NCBI GenBank assembly: GCA_049595035.1
Contig: JBMYKD010000011.1
Location: 3,517-67,516, forward strand
Source of the DNA: UBA12202 sp049595035
Lineage (GTDB): Bacteria; Pseudomonadota; Alphaproteobacteria; Puniceispirillales; UBA1172
Length of the DNA stretch: 64,000 nt
Reading direction: 5' to 3'
The notes under the pieces were generated by a model. It was given only the letters and a program-made list of their open reading frames with translations, was not told the origin of the DNA and ran no database searches. This document shows positions 17,840 through 26,114 of this stretch, piece by piece (position 1 is the stretch's first letter; the number at the start of each line of letters is the position of its first letter). The position numbers were made by a program, and so were the translations under genes.

Positions 17840-19531
17840 CTACTTTATTTTGGGTGTTGGAAGATCATGAATATTTGAAGCCAGAAGACGCCGTGTATAA
17901 TCATGCTTCGGGGTGGAAAAAATTTCTTCTGTTAAACCCTGTTCAACTATTTTACCCTGTAACATAATCACCATTCTATCGCTAATGTGTCGCACGATAT
18001 TCAAATTGTGGGTAACAATCAATATTGGCAATTGAAGACTATCTTGAAGCTCTGATAACAGATTGAGGATTTCCCCTTGTATCGAAACATCAAGTCCTGC
18101 TGTTGGTTCATCAGCAATAATCATTTTAGGTTTTTGAGCCAATGCTCTTGCAATACAAACTCGTCGCGCCTGTCCCCCAGAAAGCTCATGCGGATAACGC
18201 AAGGCAAAGTCAGCAGGAAGGCCAACAAGCAACAGCAATTTTTCTACTTCATTCGGAATTGAATTATTTTGTGACCCATCATGATGCAACGCTTCCCTGA
18301 TAATGCTCTCTATGGTCATTCTTGGGCTCAAACTGCCAATTGGGTCTTGAAATACCAGGGCGATGTCACGCCGGATAGAGGCCAATTCTTTCCGATTCCT
18401 AGTCAATGGTGATTTACCCATAAATGTAATGCTCCCTGACTGGCAGGAAACAAGCTGTAATATAGACCTGATCAGGGTTGTCTTGCCGGAACCGCTCTCC
18501 CCAACAATTGCCAATGTTTCGCCTTTGAATAAATCAAGAGACACATTATCGACAGCTGTAATCTCAGCTGGTTTGCTTCTTAAAATAAGATGTTTTAGCC
18601 CAAAGGATTTGCGGAATTTTACAACCAAATCGGTGATCTGTAATATAGGTCCTTCATCAATCGCAATACGTCTCTTGGCGTCGGCTTTCTTTTCAATCTT
18701 TTTTTTATATGGCGTGCTCATAGTTGGTAGCTGCCGGCATTTTTCTTTTATATTGGCAGGATCACAGAGCAAAAGATTTTTCGTGTACTGGCTTTGGGGG
18801 TTAATAAAAACCTCTCTTACAATCCCGGCTTCTTGAACAACCCCATTATGTAAAACAACAACATCATCGCAAAGAGAAGTAACAACACCTAAATGATGTG
18901 TCACAAAGATCATGGCGCATCCGATCTTTTTCTGCAGCTCTTTTAGTAAGGAGATAATCTCAACTTCTAATGTTGCATCAAGCGCGGTTGTTGGCTCATC
19001 CGCAATAAGAATCTTAGGCTGCATCATAATTGCCATGGCGATAGAAACACGTTGTTTCTGGCCGCCCGATAACTCATGCGGATACATTGATAATCGTGCT
19101 TCTGGGTCAGGCATATGCACGGATTCAAGCGCTGCTATTGCCCTTTCTCTTTTTTCAGCATTTCCAATATGCTCACGAAATTGAATATCCATCAGATGAT
19201 CACCAATAGTAAGCACAGGATTAAGAGCACTTAATGCATCTTGTGAGACCATGGATATTTGATGCCCACGAATATCTCTGAAATCATGTGGTGTTATTTT
19301 AGTGAGGTCTTTACCACCAAATAAAATCTGCCCACCTGTTATATTTGCCCCTTGCGAGAGCAGTCCGATTAAGGCCGACACTAACGTAGATTTTCCACTT
19401 CCACTCTCACCAACCACACCAACAATGCGACCATTGCCAACACTTAGATCAATTGATTTTATTGCCGGCATTTCATCATATGTAACCGTTAGATCACTGA
19501 TTTCCAGAATATATTCTAATGACGATTTCAT
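17840..19531 (-). CDS. Fused dipeptide/oligopeptide ABC transporter ATPase (DppD-DppF type)
   Basis: This is a 563-residue protein with two complete ABC ATPase domains. Domain 1 (about 1-270) has Walker A GESGSGKST, signature LSGGQKQR and Walker B ILIADEPTTALD. Domain 2 (about 300-560) has GESGSGKTT, LSGGQARR and MIIADEPTAGLD. Each ends with an oligopeptide-type C-terminal extension (QSQYTKNLL, KHDYTRRLL). This is the GsiA/YejF-like fusion of DppD and DppF. Its start overlaps the dppC stop by one base. It powers import through the DppB/DppC-like permeases upstream. Confidence 0.95.
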   Translation of the reverse strand: MKSSLEYILEISDLTVTYDEMPAIKSIDLSVGNGRIVGVVGESGSGKSTLVSALIGLLSQGANITGGQILFGGKDLTKITPHDFRDIRGHQISMVSQDALSALNPVLTIGDHLMDIQFREHIGNAEKRERAIAALESVHMPDPEARLSMYPHELSGGQKQRVSIAMAIMMQPKILIADEPTTALDATLEVEIISLLKELQKKIGCAMIFVTHHLGVVTSLCDDVVVLHNGVVQEAGIVREVFINPQSQYTKNLLLCDPANIKEKCRQLPTMSTPYKKKIEKKADAKRRIAIDEGPILQITDLVVKFRKSFGLKHLILRSKPAEITAVDNVSLDLFKGETLAIVGESGSGKTTLIRSILQLVSCQSGSITFMGKSPLTRNRKELASIRRDIALVFQDPIGSLSPRMTIESIIREALHHDGSQNNSIPNEVEKLLLLVGLPADFALRYPHELSGGQARRVCIARALAQKPKMIIADEPTAGLDVSIQGEILNLLSELQDSLQLPILIVTHNLNIVRHISDRMVIMLQGKIVEQGLTEEIFSTPKHDYTRRLLASNIHDLPTPKIK

Positions 19532-20415
19532 TACCGGCCCTTACTTATTTTTGGATCAAAAATATCACGAAGCTGTTCGCCTAAAAAAGTAAACCCTATC
19601 GTCACCAATATAAGAGGTACTCCAGCGCTAAACAGAATCCATGATGAGTTTCTGATATAAGTAAATCCATCATTTAATATGCTTCCCCAGCTTGGAGTGG
19701 GTGGTCTTACACCAAGCCCAAGAAAACTGAGTCCAGCTTCTAGGGCAATGACAAATGGAACATCCATACTTGCAACAATCAGGATCGGACCAATTGTATT
19801 TGGGAGGATGTGTGTTAATAAGATTCGTGGGGTGCTTATACCTAACGCTTGCGCAGATAAAATATATTCTGATTTTCTCAAAGATTGCGTTTGCGTTCGC
19901 ATTAACCGTCCATAAGTAGGGAATGATGTAGCCATAATAATAACAATAATTGTTGTTAAGCTAGGACCAAAAAGTACGACCACCGCAAGAGCAAACATTA
20001 TCACCGGATATGATCGCATCGTATCAAAAATCAGCATGATAATAAAATCTAGCCAAGTTGGGCCATATCCAGCAATAGCACCAAGAATAGAACCAAATAC
20101 AACAGCTAAACCAATTGAAATAGCAGCAACAAGCAGCGCAATCTGGGTGCCGTGAATAAGACGGGATAAAGTATCCCTTCCTAGCTGATCGGTGCCAACC
20201 AGATGATTGAGACTTGGCCCCTGTAACTTGTTAAGGATATCGATTTTATTAGGATCATAAGGGGCAATCACATCGGCAAATAATGCTATGATCAAAAAAC
20301 TGGCGACAATCAAAACCCCGATAGCGCCCATAGGATCACCTAGAATTTTACCAAACAGACTCATTATTCTGTTTGACCGACGGATTTCAACCTGCTCTGT
20401 TTTTCCCGATAACAT
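19531..20415 (-). CDS. Peptide/amide ABC transporter permease (DppC type)
   Basis: This is a 294-residue permease of the DppC/OppC family. After a cytoplasmic N-terminal segment and first membrane helix comes the hallmark GTDQLGRDTLSRLIHGT. The EAA loop is SAQALGISTPRILLTHILPN, and the family's C-terminal FTFLGEQLRDIFDPKI closes the protein. The order dppA-dppB-dppC-ATPase is standard, with one-base overlaps at both ends. Substrate class is peptide-, nickel- or amide-like. Confidence 0.94.
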   Translation of the reverse strand: MLSGKTEQVEIRRSNRIMSLFGKILGDPMGAIGVLIVASFLIIALFADVIAPYDPNKIDILNKLQGPSLNHLVGTDQLGRDTLSRLIHGTQIALLVAAISIGLAVVFGSILGAIAGYGPTWLDFIIMLIFDTMRSYPVIMFALAVVVLFGPSLTTIIVIIMATSFPTYGRLMRTQTQSLRKSEYILSAQALGISTPRILLTHILPNTIGPILIVASMDVPFVIALEAGLSFLGLGVRPPTPSWGSILNDGFTYIRNSSWILFSAGVPLILVTIGFTFLGEQLRDIFDPKISKGR

Positions 20416-21359
20416 TAATCTGTTTCCTTTCGTAATCTGGGATCAATGGCAGCATTTATCAGATCAGCTATAGTCGTTCCTGCGACAATGAAAATGGTGC
20501 TAAACAAAACTGCACCCATAATTAATGGGTAATTCCGGCTAAGGACTGATTCATATAATAGACTACCTATACCAGGGCGCGAAAATATGATTTCTACAAT
20601 CACCGTGCTTGATAGAATCAGGGCAATACTTACACCAAGCATGGTTATTGATGGCAGTACAGCAATACGAAGAGCATACCTGTTTACAACCTTAGCTTCG
20701 CTCAAGCCAAATGCGCGTGCCATACGGACATGATTTTGATTTAACACTTCAATCATTGATGCACGGACAATCCGCGAAATATAACCAATCCAGGCAATAC
20801 TGATAGTAATTACCGGTAGAGTAAGATGCCACAGATAATCTAACCAGTCATTTTTGTCACCCGCGCCAATCACTGGAAACAATTTTAATTCTACTGAAAA
20901 AAACAATAGCATATAAAGCCCAACAACAATTGCAGGCATGGCGATGATGGAAACAGTAACCGTTCCTACAATACGGTCAAATATTCCATTGCGATGTATG
21001 GCAGCATAGCAGCCAACAGGGATGCCAATAGTTGATACAACAAGCGCTGATGTTACCAGAATTAGCGTATGAGGAAATTGTTCTAAAATAATATCTAAAA
21101 CTGGACGGTTTGAGCGTAAATCATAACCGAAATCGCCCATCAAAAGACCTCTGAAAAAGTAAAACATCTGATTTATTATTGGCTCATCGAGATGAAGTCT
21201 TGCACGCAATGCTTCTTTTATTTCCGGCGTCGCTCTAGGGCCAAGCATTACATTAACGGGGTCACCTGGTACCGCATGAATCATTATGAACATAGAGGCG
21301 ACAGCACATACTATGATTAATACAGCCAATAGAATTCTCTGAATGGTATACTTAACCAT
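20415..21359 (-). CDS. Peptide/amide ABC transporter permease (DppB type)
   Basis: This is a 314-residue permease of the DppB/OppB family. The start MVKYTIQRILLAVLIIV is typical, followed by the periplasmic MIHAVPGDPVNVMLGPRATPE segment. The EAA loop is RAFGLSEAKVVNRYALRIAVLPS, and FSRPGIGSLLYESVLSRNYPLIMG is a strong family motif. The gene overlaps dppC by one base and follows the binding-protein gene after a 144-base gap containing a stem-loop. Confidence 0.94.
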   Translation of the reverse strand: MVKYTIQRILLAVLIIVCAVASMFIMIHAVPGDPVNVMLGPRATPEIKEALRARLHLDEPIINQMFYFFRGLLMGDFGYDLRSNRPVLDIILEQFPHTLILVTSALVVSTIGIPVGCYAAIHRNGIFDRIVGTVTVSIIAMPAIVVGLYMLLFFSVELKLFPVIGAGDKNDWLDYLWHLTLPVITISIAWIGYISRIVRASMIEVLNQNHVRMARAFGLSEAKVVNRYALRIAVLPSITMLGVSIALILSSTVIVEIIFSRPGIGSLLYESVLSRNYPLIMGAVLFSTIFIVAGTTIADLINAAIDPRLRKETD

Positions 21360-21458
21360 GAGTCAGTCCAACTTCATCTATGTTTAGAGTCTATAATTCA
21401 TTAAAGCTAAACAAAGTATCCTGTAATATTTGCTTGCTTAAGGCCAGATTAAACCGAA

Positions 21459-21481
21459 GGGGCCAACTAAAAGCCAGCCCC
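21459..21481 (-). promoter_or_regulatory. Intercistronic stem-loop between binding protein and permease genes
   Basis: On the minus strand GGGGCTGGC and GTTGGCCCC pair across TTTTA, giving nine consecutive pairs of which three are G-T. It lies 22 bases after the binding-protein stop and is not followed by a T-run. Such hairpins protect the upstream message 3' end and keep the binding protein more abundant than the permeases. Confidence 0.6.
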
Positions 21482-21503
21482 ATCGTTTTGTTTAAGCAAA
21501 GCG

Positions 21504-23054
21504 TTAATTAGCTTTGAAGGCTGAAAGCTTAAACCCACCATTAGGATAAAGTCCGGGCTTAATTGTATCTCTATAAATGATTACGCTAGGAGGGTGCATA
21601 ATGAATAGAAATCCACCAGACTCATCCATGATTTTCTGCATATCAACATACATATCTGACCGCTTGTTCATGTCACTCTCTTTCAATGCGGCAAAGTGCA
21701 GGTTGTCAAATTCTTCGCTATCAAGCCATACCCAGTTCCAGATTCCTTTTTGGTCACGCAAAAACCACTGAGTTGACCATGATGGATCAGGTGGGCTTGT
21801 GTAGTTGTTCAAAGTGAGCTGCAAATCCTCTTTTCTATCTGCCGCTACATTCCAGAATGCGCCAGAATCAAGCTGATTGATTTGCACGTCAATTCCAATT
21901 TCACTCAGATTAGCCTGAATAATTTGGGCTGCCGTAATGAATTCAGCTGTATTTAGAACATCAAGCTCCAGACTTAAATTACTAACGCCAGCTTCAGCAA
22001 GTAATGCCATCGCACCTTTAACATCTCTAGCTTCGGGCATGATACCTGTATAGCCAACTAATCCCGGTGCAACTAATCCACTGGCCTGTTCAGGCACGCC
22101 AAAATACGCACCTTGCAGAATAGCATCCATATCAATAGCCTTTTTGATCGCCTGTCTTACGCGGACATCAGACAACTTTTCGTTTGCGATGTTAATACCT
22201 AGAAAAGTATAATCAGCTGTTGGACGTACATCCAGCACACCGCCAGCTGGCAGTGACTCTCTGTAATTAGGGACGGACCCTATGGAAATTTCACTGATAT
22301 CAATTTCACCAGCTTCAAAAGCAATTTCTGCTGATTTTGGTTCCTGAATAGGATAGATATTAATTTTATCAAAACCAGCCTCTGGACCGTTCCAGCCATC
22401 ATGAGGAACTAGCACGGTCTTTTCTCTAGGTGTCCATGACTCGATTTTATAAGCACCAGCTGTTGCTCCGGGGTCAGTAGTAAACTTTCCGCCTGCTTCT
22501 TCTGTTGCCTTTTTTGAGACAATTGCTCCACTTGAATATGGTAATGTACTCCACCAGATAGGAGCAAATGGCTCTTTAAGATGAATAATACCACTATACT
22601 TATCGATAATTTCAACTTCTTTAAGGGGAAGCCAGTCACCGATAATTGGTGATGCTAATTCCGGATCAATATAACGTTCATAGGAATATTTCACGTCTTC
22701 GGTTGTTACTTCACCATAACCATCTGTCCACATCAGTCCAGGCTTAAGGGTGAATTTGATTGTCAATTCATCAACCTGTTCAATGGACTCAGCGGCTTGC
22801 AGCTCATATTCCCAATCTGATCCAGATTTGAATTCGATTAATTTTGGAAATAACACATTGATCATTGTCAAATCTGCGCCACTTTGCCAAAAAGCTGGGT
22901 CAAGTGTGGTAAAATCTTCCCCGAGTCTGACGTTTAGTTCATCACTTCTAACAATGTTAACAGTTGCTGTCAGGAAAACGAACGACAGGATGAGTGCTGA
23001 TACCAGCCGCATTGACGCGCTTTCCAATTTTCTAGTTATTTTAGTTCTAGACAT
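21504..23054 (-). CDS. Peptide-type ABC transporter substrate-binding protein (SBP family 5)
   Basis: This is a 516-residue periplasmic binding protein of the DppA/OppA cluster. A signal peptide covers roughly residues 15-37 (VFLTATVNIVRS-DELN); Met15 is a possible later start, but GGGAGG nine bases before 23054 favours the first Met. The mature part has the family pattern LDPAFWQSGADLTMINVLFPKLIE, the long TxxDVKYSYERY segment, and DVRVRQAIKKAIDMDAIL. It captures the substrate for the permeases and fused ATPase downstream. Peptides, amino-acid amides or other amides are possible ligands. Confidence 0.93.
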   Translation of the reverse strand: MSRTKITRKLESASMRLVSALILSFVFLTATVNIVRSDELNVRLGEDFTTLDPAFWQSGADLTMINVLFPKLIEFKSGSDWEYELQAAESIEQVDELTIKFTLKPGLMWTDGYGEVTTEDVKYSYERYIDPELASPIIGDWLPLKEVEIIDKYSGIIHLKEPFAPIWWSTLPYSSGAIVSKKATEEAGGKFTTDPGATAGAYKIESWTPREKTVLVPHDGWNGPEAGFDKINIYPIQEPKSAEIAFEAGEIDISEISIGSVPNYRESLPAGGVLDVRPTADYTFLGINIANEKLSDVRVRQAIKKAIDMDAILQGAYFGVPEQASGLVAPGLVGYTGIMPEARDVKGAMALLAEAGVSNLSLELDVLNTAEFITAAQIIQANLSEIGIDVQINQLDSGAFWNVAADRKEDLQLTLNNYTSPPDPSWSTQWFLRDQKGIWNWVWLDSEEFDNLHFAALKESDMNKRSDMYVDMQKIMDESGGFLFIMHPPSVIIYRDTIKPGLYPNGGFKLSAFKAN

Positions 23055-23106
23055 TATAATTAGCCTCCCTAAAGCATTACATCAATAATTAAAGCGTTTG
23101 ATCTAA

Positions 23107-23146
23107 CAATATTAAATCCATTTTCAACGCATTAAGAATAATATTG
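23107..23146. promoter_or_regulatory. Inverted repeat CAATATTA/TAATATTG in the divergent promoter region
   Basis: Two eight-base arms separated by 24 bases lie between the binding-protein gene and the divergent XRE regulator, 53 bases upstream of the former. The AT-rich content makes a chance match possible. It is a candidate operator for the transporter operon. Confidence 0.3.
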
Positions 23147-23186
23147 CTTAATTTGTATCTGATGCATATAACTAAATCTCTTTTTA

Positions 23187-23225
23187 TTGACGCTATTTGT
23201 CAACCTAAGCGTATATATAGCGTCA
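23187..23225 (+). promoter_or_regulatory. Promoter/operator with 9-base inverted repeat upstream of the XRE regulator
   Basis: Arms TGACGCTAT (23188-23196) and ATAGCGTCA (23217-23225) are perfect inverted copies 20 bases apart. A -35-like TTGACG overlaps the left arm and a -10-like TATATA (23212-23217) runs into the right arm, with a long spacer of 19. A nested TTGAC/GTCAA also lies in the left part. The site is 43 bases upstream of the regulator start, which has GAGGAG before it. Autoregulation by the XRE protein is the simplest reading. Confidence 0.5.
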
Positions 23226-23268
23226 CCTTATAACAGGCAATTTTATCGAAAAGAGGAGATTATTTAGT

Positions 23269-24081
23269 ATGAAAGATCAGAATCTGAAGAAAAATTTACG
23301 CCTATTAATCGGATATAGTTCATCAATCACTGATGTTTGCAATGACATCAAAATATCCAGACAGCAGTTCACAAAATACCTCTCAGGCAAGTCTTTACCA
23401 AGACTTCGAAGTCTTCAGAAGATTTGTGACTATTTTGGGCTAGAGGATTGGGAGCTCCTTTTACCACATGATGAATTCCGGAAATTGATTGCCATCCGTC
23501 CAATTAAAACTGGCCAGAATAAACATTCATTTTCTAATAATTTTATGTCCGAGTTGCAAAATAAATCGCTGTCTATTCGTGATATGGGGTCATTCTTGGG
23601 ATATTATTACAATCACTTCATCGTAAAGGGTAAAAAAAGTATGATCCAACGAAGTCTCTACCATATATATGAAGTAGATGGCTTTGTTGGAACAAGATGC
23701 ATCGAAAGAACTGAAAATATTGATGGATCATCAAGATTTACTAAATATGATGGTATTGCATATTATTCAGGTAACAGAATATACGTTTCAGAACGTGAAA
23801 GATGCTATGGTCAAACTATCTGGCACACTATTTTATACACAACTGGGTCATATCATGGTCAGTTTTTTTCAGGGTTAGGATTAGGAAATACATGGGACTC
23901 AGTCCAGGATATATCTTGCTATCGATCTATTTTTCAATTTCTTGGTCAATCAGTCGATCTTTATAAAGCTTTAAAGCATTGCGGTTTATATTATCCAGAT
24001 AGTTCGGATATCCCAATTTATATTCGTGAGAATATTCACAATAAAATTGATATTGGGGATAATGCATTTGTTGCAGCATAA
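23269..24081 (+). CDS. XRE-family helix-turn-helix transcriptional regulator
   Basis: This is a 270-residue regulator. Residues about 5-62 form a Cro/C1-type helix-turn-helix: the core DVCNDIKISRQQFTKYLSGK matches the helix-turn-helix of phage-repressor-like proteins, followed by SLPRLRSLQKICDYFGL. The remaining 200 residues form an unrecognised beta-rich domain (IYEVDGFVGTRCIERTENIDG and YYSGNRIYVSERERCYGQ), probably the ligand-sensing part. It is divergent from the peptide/amide transporter operon and most likely controls it and itself. A role at the aceA operator 600 bases downstream is possible but less likely. Confidence 0.83.
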   Translation: MKDQNLKKNLRLLIGYSSSITDVCNDIKISRQQFTKYLSGKSLPRLRSLQKICDYFGLEDWELLLPHDEFRKLIAIRPIKTGQNKHSFSNNFMSELQNKSLSIRDMGSFLGYYYNHFIVKGKKSMIQRSLYHIYEVDGFVGTRCIERTENIDGSSRFTKYDGIAYYSGNRIYVSERERCYGQTIWHTILYTTGSYHGQFFSGLGLGNTWDSVQDISCYRSIFQFLGQSVDLYKALKHCGLYYPDSSDIPIYIRENIHNKIDIGDNAFVAA

Positions 24082-24349
24082 TTTTTAAATTATTACTCTA
24101 GGTAACTTAGGAAGATTATAGTCATGATATGCACCATTCAAGGTGGTAATTCCAAATAATTTACAAATTACAAAATTTATTACATAATTAATTCGACCAA
24201 TATTAGGAATATATTTTCGCTATCAACACAAAATAGCCGACATAAAAAAAGTACAAATATCAATATACCTCAATCTAAAGCATAAAGCCTAATCCAATCT
24301 AAGCCCAACCTCATAGCAATTATGATCCCAATCAATAAAAAGCATAAGT

Positions 24350-24379
24350 AACCCCTATGTGAGGTTTTAATGAGGGGTT
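24350..24379 (+). terminator. Hairpin AACCCCT/AGGGGTT, possible terminator of the regulator gene
   Basis: Seven perfect pairs close a 16-base loop, followed by CTTATC rather than a T-run. It is 270 bases past the XRE stop. It may end that transcript or belong to an unannotated small RNA; the evidence is weak. Confidence 0.3.
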
Positions 24380-24670
24380 CTTATCAATATTAACGACAAT
24401 ATGTAATTATAACAGAATGTTAGAGATGGTGTTTAGAATCCTCCCAATCCTCCATTTTCTTCCCTATTTCAAACCTTCTCCTTTTCCATACAAGCTTAGT
24501 TATCAATAACAACGCTATTCAATTTTTTAATCAGGGTAGTTCAATGATGTATTAAAATGTATCTTTGATTAAATTCTTCATTTATCCATCCATTACCCTT
24601 TCCATCATTATTTTTTGCTATTCGTTCTCTGATTATCTTCTGTCTTATCAGTCGTATGTTTAAGTGATTA

Positions 24671-24706
24671 TGTAAATTGTAAATATTTACAATATATATA
24701 TTTACA
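24671..24706 (+). promoter_or_regulatory. Four-half-site operator upstream of isocitrate lyase
   Basis: Half-sites TGTAAAT (24671-24677), TGTAAAT (24678-24684), ATTTACA (24685-24691) and ATTTACA (24700-24706) form an array. The middle two make an 18-base perfect palindrome ATTGTAAATATTTACAAT at 24676-24693. It sits just upstream of the -35-like element and about 80 bases before the aceA start. This is a strong candidate binding site for a dimeric regulator of the glyoxylate branch. Confidence 0.65.
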
Positions 24707-24715
24707 CATTTATCA

Positions 24716-24742
24716 TTGCTTCAACATCGATTCATATATAAA
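24716..24742 (+). promoter_or_regulatory. Putative aceA promoter
   Basis: A -35-like TTGCTT (24716-24721) and a -10-like TATAAA (24737-24742) lie 15 bases apart, directly after the operator array. The aceA start has AAGGAGA seven bases upstream. The spacer is short, so the -10 could also be the overlapping TATATA. Confidence 0.4.
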
Positions 24743-24784
24743 GGTTGCGGAATATACATAACCTAAAGTCAAAGGAGAGACGTT

Positions 24785-26080
24785 ATGGAAAACCAAACAA
24801 ATATTTATGAAGCACATACTCAAGCCTCTGTCGGCAGATTTGATGGCATATCTAGAGATTATTCCATGGAGGAAGTAAAACGTCTTTCCGGAACTGTGGT
24901 GGTTGAACATTCTCTTGCCCGACACGGAGCCGATACCTTATGGAAACTTTTACAGACAGAAGACTATGTAAATACGCTAGGTGCTATCACTGGCAATCAG
25001 GCCATGCAGCAAATACGTGCCGGACTGAAGGCAATTTATCTATCCGGCTGGCAGGTTGCCGCTGATAATAATGTATCTGGTCATATGTATCCCGACCAAT
25101 CAATCTATCCTGCCAATTCTGGCCCTGAACTGGCCAAAAAAATAAACAACACTCTACGCCGCGCTGATCAAATTGAACGATTAGAAAAAGGGGAAACTAG
25201 CGTGAACTGGCTTGCCCCGATTGTGGCTGATTGTGAAGCCGGGTTTGGTGGCGTTCTGAATGCGTTTGAAATTACGCAGGCCTATATCGAGGCCGGTGCA
25301 GCTGGCGTTCATTTTGAAGACCAACTGGCATCAGAAAAAAAATGTGGGCATATGGGCGGAAAAGTTCTCATTCCCACCCAGCAAGCGATTGCCAACCTGA
25401 ACGCAGCAAGGCTGGCAGCAGATATTGCCAGAGTGTCAACAGTCATAATGGCGCGGACAGATGCCGAAAGCGCCCGTCTGATCACATCAGATATTGATGA
25501 ACGTGATCGCCCATATATCACTGGTGAAAGAACACAGGAAGGCTTCTATATTCTTGACGATGAACATGCTTTTGACCGTTGTGTTGAGAGGGGATTGGCT
25601 TATGCCCCTTATGCTGACCTATTATGGATGGAAACATCAACGCCTGATCTGGACCAGGCCAGACGCTTTGCCGAAGCTATCAGAAAGCAGTATCCAAACC
25701 AGATGCTTGCTTATAATTGCAGTCCCTCGTTTAACTGGTCTGCCAATCTATCTGCTGATGATATTGGAATCTTTCAGAAAGAAATCGGACAGATGGGCTA
25801 TAAATTTCAGTTCATTACATTGGCAGGTTTTCATTCCTTGAATTACAGTATGTTTACCCTTGCAAAATCTTACAAGGCAAATGGCATGAGTGCATATTGC
25901 GCATTACAGAACGCTGAGTTTTCCGCAGAAGAAGACGGATACACGGCACACCGCCATCAAAGAGAAGTAGGCGCAGGATGGTTTGATGCAATATCCACCA
26001 CTGTAAAAGGTGGCAGTTCATCAACCACAGCCCTTAATGAAAGCACAGAAGATGCCCAATTCACCCCAGCAGCCGAATAG
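24785..26080 (+). CDS. aceA: Isocitrate lyase
   Basis: This is a 431-residue isocitrate lyase of the usual bacterial length. The catalytic loop KKCGH has Cys187, followed by MGGKVLIPTQ. Substrate-binding motifs include ADCEAGFGG, ARTDAES and the late SPSFNW. It splits isocitrate to glyoxylate and succinate, letting the cell grow on acetate, fatty acids or other C2 sources. AAGGAGA precedes the ATG by seven bases. No malate synthase is in the window. It is transcribed with the small gene downstream and sits behind a palindromic operator. Confidence 0.96.
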   Translation: MENQTNIYEAHTQASVGRFDGISRDYSMEEVKRLSGTVVVEHSLARHGADTLWKLLQTEDYVNTLGAITGNQAMQQIRAGLKAIYLSGWQVAADNNVSGHMYPDQSIYPANSGPELAKKINNTLRRADQIERLEKGETSVNWLAPIVADCEAGFGGVLNAFEITQAYIEAGAAGVHFEDQLASEKKCGHMGGKVLIPTQQAIANLNAARLAADIARVSTVIMARTDAESARLITSDIDERDRPYITGERTQEGFYILDDEHAFDRCVERGLAYAPYADLLWMETSTPDLDQARRFAEAIRKQYPNQMLAYNCSPSFNWSANLSADDIGIFQKEIGQMGYKFQFITLAGFHSLNYSMFTLAKSYKANGMSAYCALQNAEFSAEEDGYTAHRHQREVGAGWFDAISTTVKGGSSSTTALNESTEDAQFTPAAE

Positions 26081-26114
26081 TTTTCACCTATTCTTATTTT
26101 GAGGAGAAATGAAA

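Larger units (their letters stand above)
24082..24784. other. Long AT-rich intergenic stretch upstream of aceA
   Basis: About 700 bases with no supportable gene. It holds a seven-base hairpin at 24350-24379, a repeated word CAATCTAA near 24272 and 24294, T/C-rich stretches around 24440-24500 and 24580-24650, and the aceA operator and promoter at its right end. No tRNA, riboswitch or known small RNA was recognised. Confidence 0.6.

Noticed and set aside
18363..18836. 157-codon plus-strand frame inside the fused ATPase
   Set aside because: Mirror frame of the ATPase gene, without its own start signals or domain.
24082..24784. Possible CRISPR-like or repeat array in the AT-rich gap
   Set aside because: No repeat-spacer regularity and no cas genes; only short repeated words.
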